The notes beneath the pieces were generated by a model, which saw nothing but the letters and a program-made list of their open reading frames with translations, was not told the DNA's origin and ran no database searches. This document shows, in pieces, positions 54,140-63,645 of a stretch of DNA of 64,000 bases. This stretch comes from Norana najaformis. Taxonomy: Eukaryota; Annelida; Clitellata; Crassiclitellata; Hormogastridae. The position numbers and the translations under genes are program-made. The stretch covers positions 32,910,727-32,974,726 of the forward strand of contig OZ029916.1 in NCBI GenBank assembly GCA_964023275.1, read 5' to 3'. Every line of letters starts with the position of its first letter. Position 1 is the stretch's first letter.

Positions 54140-54415
54140 TCCTAATGGTGAAGGAGCTTTTGGCTGAAGCGCAAACAGAACAACGTCGTAACTTTTCAGA
54201 GGTTGGGCCGTCTACCTGGAATGCTGGGATGGACTCCCGCTTGATCTGCGTGTCCTTCATCGACCCTACGAACGCCTTTCGTCAACACTTGAAAAGTATT
54301 CTTTTTTGTCTGGTCGGATTAGGAGCACCCATGAGTAGGGGCGCTACACAAATGAATTAGTGAAAGAACGAAGGAACGAACGAGTGAACGAACGAACGAA
54401 TGAAGAGCAACTGGA
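54140..54415 (+). mobile_element. LINE 3' fragment with (AACG)n tail, 300 bp after the receptor
   Basis: FSEVGPSTWNAGMDSRL...FRQHLKSILF (about 54200-54310) is a worn LINE C-terminus. AGGGGCGCTACACAAATG at 54340 and (GAAC)n to 54405 complete the 3' end. Confidence 0.75.
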
Positions 54416-55330
54416 CGACCGTTGTTTATGTATTACAAGGCGTGGAAACAAATTTTATGTTTCACATTATGCACTGGGTTTCGAACCAAGTAACTCATCG
54501 CCAAGGAAGACTTTCCAGTTGACAGAGTGGAGGAGGATTCTTTCCTGCACTTCAATCGAAAATCCTACAAACTCAAGGCCTCGCCTCCAAGTTCCGTCGT
54601 CGATGTATTTGCGTATACGCTCTAGAATCGTCTTCAAACCGCACACAATAATGCTGCCAGAACGCTCTTATAAATATCAACTGTCTGTTAGTAAAACACA
54701 GTCACTGTAGCCTAAAGCCAGACATTACTGAGGCCTTTTGAAGAAATTCAACAAATAAGGGTCACTTTTGAGCTATCTTATAGCATTATTTGCTTAAAGA
54801 CGAAGTTGTCCTTAATGAACTTTTACACCATTTAGACTTAGGATCTTTTGATATACATAACATACGCCATATTGCGTCTAGATACACACACAAGTACATA
54901 CACCTACATATATATATATATACGTGTGTGTGTGCAAACAACCATACAAATATACACATAAAACTGTATGGCAGCAGGCAATGTGCTCTGACATCGGACA
55001 TTTTATGCTTATAAGCGTTCTTCCCATACTGGTGTCTGCTCTTGGCAGACAATTCTTCAGAGTATACAGAAGAAATCCGATCATCTAAATTTACCTCATG
55101 TAAAGTGACATGATTTGACAGCTATGATTAACAAGTATACTGAGCGTATAACCGAATTTTACGGTCTTTTAGGTACCTTTCGAGTTAAAGGCCTCTAAGC
55201 GAATTATTATATAGAAGTGTCGGGTCAGTGAGTGCCTGATGCACAACAGAGTATCCGATGAAGTATATAATTACGGGGTGCCGAATGAGGTACTGTTTAA
55301 CAAAGTGTACATTATTATATATAAGTATAT
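54416..55330. other. No gene recognised; TA run at 54905-54925
   Basis: Unique DNA with a small TATATA microsatellite; frames of up to 116 residues lack motifs. Confidence 0.5.
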
Positions 55331-55334
55331 ATCA

Positions 55335-55645
55335 AGACGTAAGTCTGTATTTAAAGCTTTACACTGGCTTCTTGTTTAGCAAAGGATTTGTTCCAAGTTT
55401 GGGGCTTATAGTTTGTGAAACTTTGAACTATGGCTAACCACAATATTTACAATCAGTCTTATTCTCATCATTCAATCAAATTATCTGATTGCCTTTCTGT
55501 GTCATGCCTAAGACTAGAACTGCTTTTGATGAAGGGGTTTTTCGGTTGCTGGACTTAGATTTTTAAACTCTCTTCCTGTATCCGTTCGTTCTGCTCAGTC
55601 GCATGTGTCATTTCGTTCTCAACTTAATACTTGCATTTAAAAAAA
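55335..55645 (+). mobile_element. Worn LINE RT C-terminal relic
   Basis: In shifted frames: FKALHWLLV-QRICSKF (55338), MPKTRTAFDEG (55503), then VAGLRFLNSLPVSVRSAQSH (about 55550) and VSFRSQLNTCIF. This is the LHWLP--QRI...RTAF-E--F-VAGP--WNSLP--VR pattern with several substitutions. Confidence 0.78.
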
Positions 55646-56489
55646 TTACTTATCCACCATAGGCTGCGTCTCTGTCGTAGAAGCTGACCTTCTTGATTGC
55701 GGCTTGGCTGTGGTCCGCCATTAGAACCTGCGTGAGAGAAGTTTCTAATTAACTAACTAATTTACCTATGTGACATAGGCCTCTATATACATCCAAACAT
55801 ATCAAACATATATATATATATATACACAAGAACTCTACTAGGCAAATTGTACCTATACTTGGCACAACATTTTTACTTAACGTGCTTTGAAAGTTCTTAA
55901 ATGTTTTTGCTCCTTTAAGTATTCTAAAGTACCATGTTCTATTTTCCATCCTTTCCTCCTCTCACCGTTTTTGGATTGTATGGTTTACCATCGCTGTCAT
56001 TATTATAATCGTCGTAGTCGTTATCATCATGTATCCTAGTTGTTCTCATGATCAACGTCGTCGTCATCATCATTATCATTGCTTTCATTATCAGCTGATT
56101 ACTGTGTTAATGACTATTGTTGATTATTCTGTAACCTGTAAACATTGTCGCTAAATATATACGGCATAGCTCGTGTTATATTGTTATCGTGTTTTTTCTA
56201 TGGCATTCTTGTCAAGCTATTAACCACACGTGCATCCAACGTTATATTAGACATAGAGATCGGATATGTTTTTATTAGATTCCTGTGTTCTGTTTTAATG
56301 TTCTTGTGATAATATAGCGCCATATTATCTAATGACACGGCATGCATAAACCACCTGATGGTGCTAGGATTTGCTCATATTAAAGTTCCCTACTGTCTCA
56401 TTCGAGGATCTAAGGGCGCCATATAAATAGCCAGCTACATACATACTGGCTCCATCCTATCTCTCCAGATTCTGCATTCTGATTGCGAC
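55646..56489. other. No gene; (TCATCG)-type run and two LINE/SINE ends
   Basis: TA run at 55808-55822, CATCATCGTCGT words at 55995-56100, a minus-strand end TAATATAGCGCC at 56313 and a plus-strand end AAGGGCGCCATATAAATAG at 56411 followed by CTACATACATAC. Confidence 0.55.
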
Positions 56490-56705
56490 AGTTCCTGGTC
56501 GATCTTGCTTACGTTCTGCGACCAACCGAAATCTCATAGTTTCAAAGATTTACACTGCATTTGTTCTCGTGGATTTTGTTACTCTTGCCCCACAGTGTGG
56601 AATGCCTTACCGACTAGCATCAAAGGTAACAGTCTTCCATTAACAAGTTTTAAAAAGAAGCTTAAAACTAACATGTTTAATAGGTTTGCATCGATTTCTG
56701 TGCAT
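56490..56705 (+). mobile_element. LINE RT C-terminal relic
   Basis: The open frame 56505-56714 reads SFKDLHCICSRGFCYSCPTV, WNALPTSIKGNSLPLTSF, KKKLKTNMFNRF, the WNxLPxxIK...FKKKLKTxxF signature. Its 3' end is diverged and followed by (TAA)n. Confidence 0.82.
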
Positions 56706-56814
56706 TCGTATTGATCTATAAAACATGATATTACTCGATATGAGGTAGGAATATTTTAGGGTCGTTGCACGCAATATGAGGCTGTTGTTAATTGAGCGAG
56801 TTATAAATGTCTGT

Positions 56815-56816
<2 letters not shown>

Positions 56817-56865
<49 letters not shown>

Positions 56866-57000
56866 TACATGAGTAAGTAAGTAAATAACGCATTTGTCGA
56901 CACATAAAATACCCATTAGCTGAGCGAAGATTCATAGGCACATGCAAAATCCACTCATCTTCATTCGCCTTCATTTATTTAACCCTCTAAAGTTCGACAA
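56817..57000. repeat. (TAA)n and (AAGT)n, with repeat copy paired to 2834-2950
   Basis: (TAA)n at 56817-56864, AAGT units at 56872-56886, then ACGCATTTGTCGACAC and CCATTAGCTGAGCGAAG, which match the copy at 2834. Confidence 0.75.
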
Positions 57001-57213
57001 AGACACAAGGTCAATACAAAGTGAACAGGAATTGGGATAAAAAATGTTGACTCAGAAGGGAACGTTTAGTCCCGCTTAATTAGAGCCACCTTCTAACGAG
57101 CAATACAGATGGCGACGAAGAATTTCAGAAAACATTTAATATATCTGTAGCACCTGGGTGTGGTCGATTTTGATAAAATTGTCATATTTAATGCGTTTAA
57201 GTATACTAAAACA

Positions 57214-57500
57214 CTAAGTAAAGTAAAGTAAAGTAAGTAAGTAAAGTTCCCATGAGGAACGTAGAGGAGACGCACATTTTCTTGTCTTAGGCATTTGAGC
57301 CGGCAATGGACGAATCCCAAAGTTCTAGATACCGGGCCAGTGCACCGCAGGATTTGCCGTTTACTTTCCAGCTTACGCCGGTACCAAATTATACTGCTTG
57401 GTGACAGAGGCGTGGTGTGCGCAAACAACTTGCCCAGGGTCATTGAACGGAGTCGAACCCGCAAACGCATTATCATCGATCAAACGTGTTACAGATAGAC
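57214..57500 (-). mobile_element. tRNA-headed SINE, family C, best copy
   Basis: Minus strand from 57500: TTTGCGGGTTCGACTCCGTT (B box), GACCCTGGGCAAGTTG, CGCCTCTGTCACCAAGCAGT, GTACCGGCGTAAGCTGG, TGCACTGGCCCGGTATC and CCATTGCCGGCTCAAATGCC, ending in a TTTAC/TTAC tail at 57247-57214. Other copies: 8490-8680 and 59895-60110, all on the minus strand. Confidence 0.85.
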
Positions 57501-57644
57501 CGTGTTGCAGCTTGACAGCTTGATGTTAAGTCGAACATCAGCGCCTACTATGCGACGGAATACTACTACATCTGAAAATCTTTCTGAGAAAATCGCTAGT
57601 AGTAAAACTCAGTGTCCAGTGCGCATGCGTATTAACGTCACAGT

Positions 57645-57672
57645 TATATAGCGCATTACTACATGAGGGTCA
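57645..57672 (-). mobile_element. LINE/SINE 3' end fragment
   Basis: CAGTTATATAGCGCATTAC is the reverse of the standard terminus. Confidence 0.5.
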
Positions 57673-57799
57673 CGGTCACGGTTTCTACATGCTAAGGATA
57701 CAGAGGTCCAGTCCATCTCTTGTAATAATTAGTGAAATCGTGCACTTGTTTCGTCGGTAATTAAGGGGTTTGGGTAGAAAGTCTAAATATTTACAAGAA

Positions 57800-58640
57800 T
57801 TGGATTTTGCTCTCCCCATGAAGTGACAGGCAAGTGGTCAGAAACATCATTCATAACAATGCATGAATCTGAACATATTGCCTGATTATGAGAAAATATA
57901 TTACCAATTAAGGAGGCTGTAGTAGCAGTAATTCTGGTAGGTCGAAGATGGGGAAGGGAGGAGATGGTAGGATGTAAGGATATTTAAACAGTTATGTGTG
58001 GGGCATGTTCCCCGATAATATAATAATATAATCATGTACTCATATATAATCATATATCATATATATATAATCGATAATATAATCAATTAGGAGACAAACT
58101 ATCGTTTTCTGTCTTTGAAACATTAAACAGTAGCTGCTCAAAACTCGTTGTTAAAAGGTTAGAGTGCAGATCCTGATGGACCTACCATGACCGGAAATAC
58201 TTTTCTCCTTTGTTTTGGTAATAATTACATACAAACTCTCACATGTAGAGTGATGTGGTAGAGATTCGAACGAATCCAGGGTCTTACATCTTCTCTGGTG
58301 AAGAAAGTAACACCTCCATCCATACCCGCTGCTCGGCACTTGGATATAAAGTGATGAGCTGGAACTAATATACTATCGGCAGAAGCGACGTCGAGCTAGG
58401 TCTCAGTTAAAGACAGAATAAAAACCGACAGCTTCGAAATGATTAGAGTGATCTCGGATATCATAGACGAAAGACTTTCACAGAGTTTAAGTGTATAATA
58501 CTAAAAGAGGGATTGAAATTTGCAACCCAGATCATCAGGAGTTTTGTATAACTTGCACAACAGTTGCTTCAATAGTAATTTTCATCGCAATCTAGATCAT
58601 GGTCATTTAGAAGGATACGTTTCTCTTCCTCACCGAAAGG
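57800..58640 (-). mobile_element. L2-like LINE relic: N-terminal linker and APE endonuclease
   Basis: Minus-strand motifs in order: NDHDLDCDENYY (about 58625-58590), FSIIHLNS (about 58510), GGVTFFTREDVRPWIRS (58310-58260), CESLYVIITKTKEKSI (about 58235), PTRITATTASLIGNIF (57943-57895) and VMNDVSDHLPVTSW (about 57860-57815). Known: D-DxNxF, FSIIHLNxRSL, GG---F-R-D, ESLFVEI, PTRIT--TA-LIDNIF and DISDHLPVF mark the endonuclease of L2/CR1-superfamily LINEs. Frameshifted and RT-less. Confidence 0.85.
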
Positions 58641-59389
58641 TCAATTTTCGGCATTTTCCAAAGCATCTGTAAATTAGGTGAAGCGTCACTCCGTAAAAAA
58701 ATAGCATCACCAAATGAAACATCATCAACAATATAGTGACAAAACCAGCGATTGTTTGCAGTTTTCATCAATGAGCTGTGTGGTGTGGATTAGACTCAAC
58801 ACGACGAGCATGTGGCGACCTATTATAACATAATGCGCAATAATGATAATCTACAAAAGACTGGGTAATAAAAACTACCAATCGGATGCGCACAGGGTCA
58901 TAAATAAGCAATAAGCGCCACCTTATTTTCCTCCAACATTGATCGAGTCTGCATGGTCGTGTGAGAGTTTGAATTGGATCTCGATCCCTTCTTTTGTACG
59001 GTCTCCTCAAGTGTCGGCATAGACTTTGATGTTAAGCTAGTAAACAGATGCTCGGGGCAGGGTGTTATAAGTGCCTTCAGGCAAGAAACTAAGGTGTCGA
59101 AACACGGTCATCTAAGGCCAATTCGATGAGATCATATACTTTCATCTCTTTAATCGCAATTTAAACTTAAAGAGTACAAAATAGCTGAATGGGACATCAG
59201 CGCATCAGGCAATCTAATCCAGTTCGCTAGCTTACTGTTCTAGAACATACGAGAAAACAGCGTAAAAATCCCAGCAACTCCAACACTGTCGTCATCATGA
59301 TACTACTCGGTCATCTTGACATATTAGTAATCTACATGTATACATACGCATTACGCATCCAACATATACGCCATACTGTGCCTGGTCAG
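58641..59389. other. No gene recognised
   Basis: Unique DNA; a possible upstream extension of the LINE relic was not recognised. Confidence 0.45.
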
Positions 59390-59393
59390 TATG

Positions 59394-59500
59394 TACGCAT
59401 GTATGCATGTATGTATGTATGTAATTATGTACGTATGTATGTATGCATGTATGTATGCTTACATGCATGTATGTATGTAAGCATGTACGTACGTCCATAC
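59394..59500. repeat. (GTAT)n/(CATG) tetranucleotide array
   Basis: Imperfect GTAT with ACGT and CATG interruptions. Confidence 0.9.
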
Positions 59501-59599
59501 GTACAAATCAAACCCAATGAAGACAGTTTTAAAGACTGGCATTTAAAAGCATCTTCTAAGAGTAGACACCAGCATGATTAAGACGCTTGCAGATTTATA

Positions 59600-59727
59600 T
59601 TGTCTGGTGTCAAAGCACATTACTATTATCACCTGATGCCTAATTACTTCAAATGCATAACTTACTTACAAATGCCACAGTAATGTCTGGCTGTAGACCA
59701 CAATGGCTGTGTGTATTACCAGACAAT
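59600..59727. mobile_element. Small TIR (MITE-like) element, copy 2
   Basis: ATTGTCTGGT (59600-59609) and ACCAGACAAT (59718-59727) bound 128 bp. The right flank AT.AATG..CAAGAGC resembles copy 1. Confidence 0.7.
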
Positions 59728-59894
59728 TAATGTCCAAGAGCATTCCGACTATATTAATTTCTGCTGTTTCGAGACATTACTTTTAGAAGCATAAACTATA
59801 GTGACTACGCTCTTTACAGTGATTCGATTAAATTGCTAGACAGCAGTTATTGTCGAATAAAAGGAAAAGCTGCCATGTTCTATGCAGTGGAACG

Positions 59895-60110
59895 TAGGCA
59901 GCCTCTCATTTCCTGCTCTTAGGCTCCTAAGCCGGAAGTGGACGAATTCCAAGGGGCCAATGCATCGCAGGACTCGCCCTTTACTTCCCAGCTTACGCCG
60001 ACACCATAATACTGCTGCATGCTGAGTTACTTATAGTAGAGTGCACAAGTACAACTTGGCCAGAGGCATTACACGGAGTCCGCACAGCAGTCTCGAACTC
60101 ACAATCGTTG
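59895..60110 (-). mobile_element. tRNA-headed SINE, family C, copy 3
   Basis: Minus strand: GTGAGTTCGAGACTGC (worn B box), TTGGCCAAGTTG-like block, TGTCGGCGTAAGCTGGG, AAGTAAAGGGCGAGTCCTGC and CCACTTCCGGCTTAGGAGCC, parallel to 57244-57500. Confidence 0.75.
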
Positions 60111-60147
60111 ATATAATAATACTTATTAAAGTGATGTATATATACAC

Positions 60148-60175
60148 TTTAAGAGTGCACATGTACACTCTTAAA
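60148..60175. repeat. Short perfect hairpin flanked by TA runs
   Basis: TTTAAGAGTG (60148-60157) and CACTCTTAAA (60166-60175) pair around CACATGTA. TATATA sequence on both sides extends the stem. Confidence 0.75.
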
Positions 60176-60339
60176 TATATATATATAGATATATATAAAA
60201 TCAGCATATATATTTCGGATATATTTAAAATGAGCTTGCAATGGAATTTGGGTTTCAATGAATTCTCACCGAAGGCGGAATTTTTGATGAACTTTGTTTA
60301 TTGACATTTGACGTACATGTCCGTGAGATGACGCTCGTG

Positions 60340-60410
60340 AGAGTCAGCCAATCAGAGTGCGTCATTTACGACGCTCCTTTATTCTGCTCCTTCCCTATAT
60401 AAATAAAACA
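60340..60410 (+). promoter_or_regulatory. Compact CCAAT/TATA promoter-like unit
   Basis: CAGCCAATCAGAG (CCAAT at 60348-60352) stands 44 bp upstream of CCCTATATAAATAAA (TATA at 60396), with GCGTCATTTACGACGC (CRE-like) between. The only frame after it (ATG at 60415) runs 31 codons into GACA repeats, so no product is evident. TATATAAAT also occurs in retroelement ends, but no GCGC precedes it here. Confidence 0.35.
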
Positions 60411-60464
60411 TCTCGATGAGGATTGGACAAAACCTGATTGCACAGTTAGTATGTACGTACTGTG

Positions 60465-60545
60465 TGAATAAGAGAGACAGACACACAGAGAGACAGACCG
60501 AGAGATACTAAGAGACATGGAGAGACAGAAAGAAAGAAACTGAGA
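60465..60545. repeat. (GACA/GAGA)n tract
   Basis: AGAGACAGACACACAGAGAG-type sequence; a related TCCG run lies at 60700-60745. Confidence 0.8.
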
Positions 60546-60745
60546 GATAAAGAAACAGGAAGAGATATGTACATGTGCGGTGACTTCCTGGCTGCAGAAT
60601 CGATGCGAGATAAAGTTGCTGAAATTGAGTGCGACTGAGAATAGCAGATGGAAAACTGATACGGACGCAGGAAGGAGGCCGTGAAGCCGCCTGCCTCTCC
60701 GTCCGTCCGTCCGTCCATCCGTGCATCCGTCCGTCTGTTCGTCCG

Positions 60746-61234
60746 GCAGTAATTAACTCTCCATTAGGACATACAGCTCCCGTTTCCATTAATTTTTCCT
60801 TCTCCGCATCTCATGCAAACAGAACTTCCCAGCCAATTTGCACTGCTAGCCATATATAATAATGTGCATATGAAATAAAATATATATTTAGGTATATTTT
60901 TATAAATATATCCATTATATTCATTATATTTCATTATTATGAAATAAAAAATATATTTAGATATGTTTTCATATATATATATAAATGTGTATATATATAT
61001 TCATTATATAAGTCCCGTTATCGCAAAAGAAATCCTATAAATCTTTGCAAATGCTAATGACTGTTTTAATGCAGAGTTCCATTTGTGGAGTGAATGGAGC
61101 TTAGCTCTTGATTGGTTCAGACTACACCCTTCCCTAATAGGAATATAGTTTCATCCGCCTCTTCCATCCTCACTTGACATTGATGCATCTGGCTGTTTGG
61201 CCATCGGGAAAGATTCTGAGACAGCAACGCCGTA
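60746..61234. other. AT-rich, no gene
   Basis: TATATTTAGATATATTTTT-like repeats at 60880-61010; otherwise unique. Confidence 0.5.
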
Positions 61235-61315
61235 GACTACAACCTAGTGGCAAAATGGCAGATTGATATTGTGTTTGCCTTTCCCCTCTACGCCTGGGGT
61301 TCGAACTCTAGTGTA
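61235..61315 (+). mobile_element. tRNA-like SINE head fragment
   Basis: CTAGTGGCAAAATGGCAG and CCTGGGGTTCGAACTC lie in A-box/B-box order. No matching body was found. Confidence 0.4.
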
Positions 61316-61499
61316 TCTTGTAAACTTGACAATTCGTTGTCAAATGAGGTAAAGGTAATTCACAAATACTCGTTGAATTCTTGTCTTCGAAAAGATACTT
61401 CAACTATATTTCCATGCCTCTGAGATTAAAAATGACATATAATTGATTACCATACCTTTCCTATGAGAAAGATAGAGTATATACACATGGTTTTGTTTC

Positions 61500-62215
61500 A
61501 GTTATTTGGCCATAAATTTAGATAACTCTGAGGCGATCTTGTTTGGCTGAAATCAGCGTCTGCGTTCTCTCCCTTCACATTCCAGCATTGACCTATAAGC
61601 TGGCACTGCTGTTCAGCTATCAAACATGATCAAAATACTTGGGCAATTTTGGGCAGCAATCTCACATTTCAACTCCACATAACAAACCTTTTGCAAATCT
61701 TGTTTCTCTCATATCAGGGCATTACGTAACATCAGGTCTGCTCTGACCAAGACATGACACAAACTGTAGCCTGTTCTCTAGTCTGCTCTCGCCTTGATCA
61801 TGCCAACTCGGATTTTACAGGTATCTCAATTCTTGAACTCAAAAGATTTCAACACATCTAAAATTCCCTGGCTCGTGTGGTGCTGCTTGCACCTCCTCAC
61901 ACAAATTCCTTAGCACTATTAAGCCAGCTGCATTGGCTTCCTGTGGAATTCCGGATAAGATTTAAACTATAGCCTGTATGACCTATAAAACTCTCACCAT
62001 GAGCACTCCTCCCTACCTTCAGTCAATAGTTTCTCCTTACGTCCCTCCCCGCAGCCTACGATCTTCAGGTATGGGTCTCTTGGCTGAGCCACGTTGCAGA
62101 ACTGTCCTGGGCTCTCGTGCATTCCACACCGCTGCCCCGAAGGAATGGAACCGTCTACCAATGTTTCTCCAAAACTCGAACTCCTTTTCTTAATTCAAGA
62201 AACGCCTGAAAACTC
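61500..62215 (+). mobile_element. CR1-type LINE relic: RT thumb to C-terminus
   Basis: In-order, frameshifted motifs: NSEAILFG (61520), AGTAVQLSNMIKILG (about 61600), HIRALRNIRSALTK (about 61710), VACSLVCSRLDHANSD (about 61770), LARVVLLAPPHTNSLALLSQ, LHWLPVEFRIRFKL (about 61930), MTYKTLTMSTPPYLQSIVSP, PPRSLRSSGMGLLAEPRCRT and FHTAAPKEWNRLP (about 62130). This is the full run from the KTE-LFG block to the C-terminal WNRLP signature. An (AAT)n array follows at 62330-62398. Confidence 0.92.
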
Positions 62216-62329
62216 ACTATTTCTCACTGGCTTTCAAGCATCTGGATATCTAACTCTTTTCACTTGGCAACTGACTATCCGCGCCTCCAATCGCATTTCT
62301 GTGTAACTTTGCGCGCATTAAAAATTGTC

Positions 62330-62398
<69 letters not shown>
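62330..62398. repeat. (AAT)n trinucleotide array
   Basis: About 22 uninterrupted AAT units. Confidence 0.97.
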
Positions 62399-62814
62399 TA
62401 GGCATAAATAAGTTCCTGACGCCATCTATTTGATGGTTAGGGTGCGAATAAATTACCTCCAGTCTTTTCGGTCGTTTGTTAACTCTAGTGCTGTTCTCGT
62501 GTTTAATCCAAGCCTTGTTATGTCTTCGTTAATATTGTCTATGCAGGGTAAAGACAAGCTTAATTCATAACCTTATTTCATTTCGAACACGAAGTTGTCT
62601 TTCCTTTTGGTTTACTTTATGTTAATTATCACTTGTGTCATTTTCTGTAACTCAGTATGCCTTATCTTGCAGAGCCTTACCTGGAGTTGTACCATACCGG
62701 TCCTTAACTTAAGCTCTAACTTAATTACCTTTTCTTATCTGGCTTCACCTTTTACCTACCATAGACCTACCAATTACTCGCTGTAGGCGTTACACTGGCT
62801 GAGATCATCTAGTA
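62399..62814. other. No gene recognised
   Basis: Unique T-rich sequence with one 63-residue hydrophobic frame (62595-62786) lacking support. Confidence 0.45.
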
Positions 62815-63180
62815 ATTCTGCAGGGATTTTGTGAGGCTCTAAATGGGGCTACATAAATGTTAAGGTACATACATTACGTTACGCTTTGTTTTGTTTTGTA
62901 TCACCTATCCTAACCGTGCACAGAACCTCATGTGACTTTCGACGTAACTTAGACGATGTTACCTTACTTTACCTGACCTTACCGTGACTCATTTGATGTC
63001 ACCATGCCTCAGCTGATGGAGTCGTACTTCAGTTCACTTTGCTTACCTCGCCTAACCTGACATTACTTACTTCATCAGACATTAACACTCTTTTCCTGAC
63101 ATTATCCAGCCTCTTCTGACATCATCTTGCCTTGGCTGACGACTTGCCTTGCCTAGCATTCTCTACTTAACCTTGCCAAA
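62815..63180 (+). repeat. Worn LINE/SINE 3' end followed by a decayed (TTACC)n pentamer array
   Basis: TTTGTGAGGCTCTAAATGG, GGCTACATAAATG, ACATTACGTTACG, then about 300 bp in which CCTTACTTTACCTGACCTTA-type words keep a 5-bp beat (62930-63170). Interpreted as a long pentanucleotide tail in decay. Confidence 0.7.
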
Positions 63181-63231
63181 AGTCGTCACTTCTTTAACTG
63201 TCCAGGGTTGAGTAGCATACTCACGACATCT

Positions 63232-63275
63232 GAGAGCTCTAAAAGACGCAATATAAGTGGCCAGATACATAGCTA
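63232..63275 (+). mobile_element. Worn LINE/SINE 3' end
   Basis: GAGCTCTAAAAGACGCAATA then TAAGTGGCCAGATACATAGC parallels the end at 56400-56445 (GGCGCCATATAAATAGCC...CTACATAC). Confidence 0.5.
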
Positions 63276-63537
63276 GTTGAACTCTCACACGTATTCTGGT
63301 CAGAATACCGAGAGACGCAATTTGTCTGGTATATTGCAGAACGTGGCCAGTAACGAGACACTTAACATTTTTCACATACGCCACAAGAACTGTAAGGCAC
63401 AGACTTGCGCTCTGTTACACTCGCAATGTCTGGTTACACTTATTACACCAAGAACTAGGATCTCTAGAATACACTTTCATACGCGCTTAGCAGTGATTCT
63501 GATAACATGATACACTACTGTGCCTGAGACTGCGAAC

Positions 63538-63645
63538 ATTGTCTGGTATCTACACATTCGGTTTTTCAACAGTTATGAGTTCTATTAAGTTACTACGCAG
63601 GCCATAATATATGTCTGCATTGAATGTGCTTCATCACCAGACAGT
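63538..63645. mobile_element. Small TIR (MITE-like) element, copy 3
   Basis: ATTGTCTGGT (63538-63547) and ACCAGACAGT (63636-63645) bound 108 bp. Isolated TGTCTGGT words at 63318 and 63426 suggest further broken copies nearby. Confidence 0.6.

Noticed and set aside
58255-58280. B-box-like ATTCGTTCGAATCTC suggesting a tRNA gene (minus strand)
   Set aside because: It lies inside the endonuclease relic of the L2-like LINE, between GGV-F-RED and ESLYVII motifs, and no cloverleaf forms around it.
60415-60510. Small ORF directly after the CCAAT/TATA unit
   Set aside because: Only about 31 codons, the second half being translated GACA repeat.
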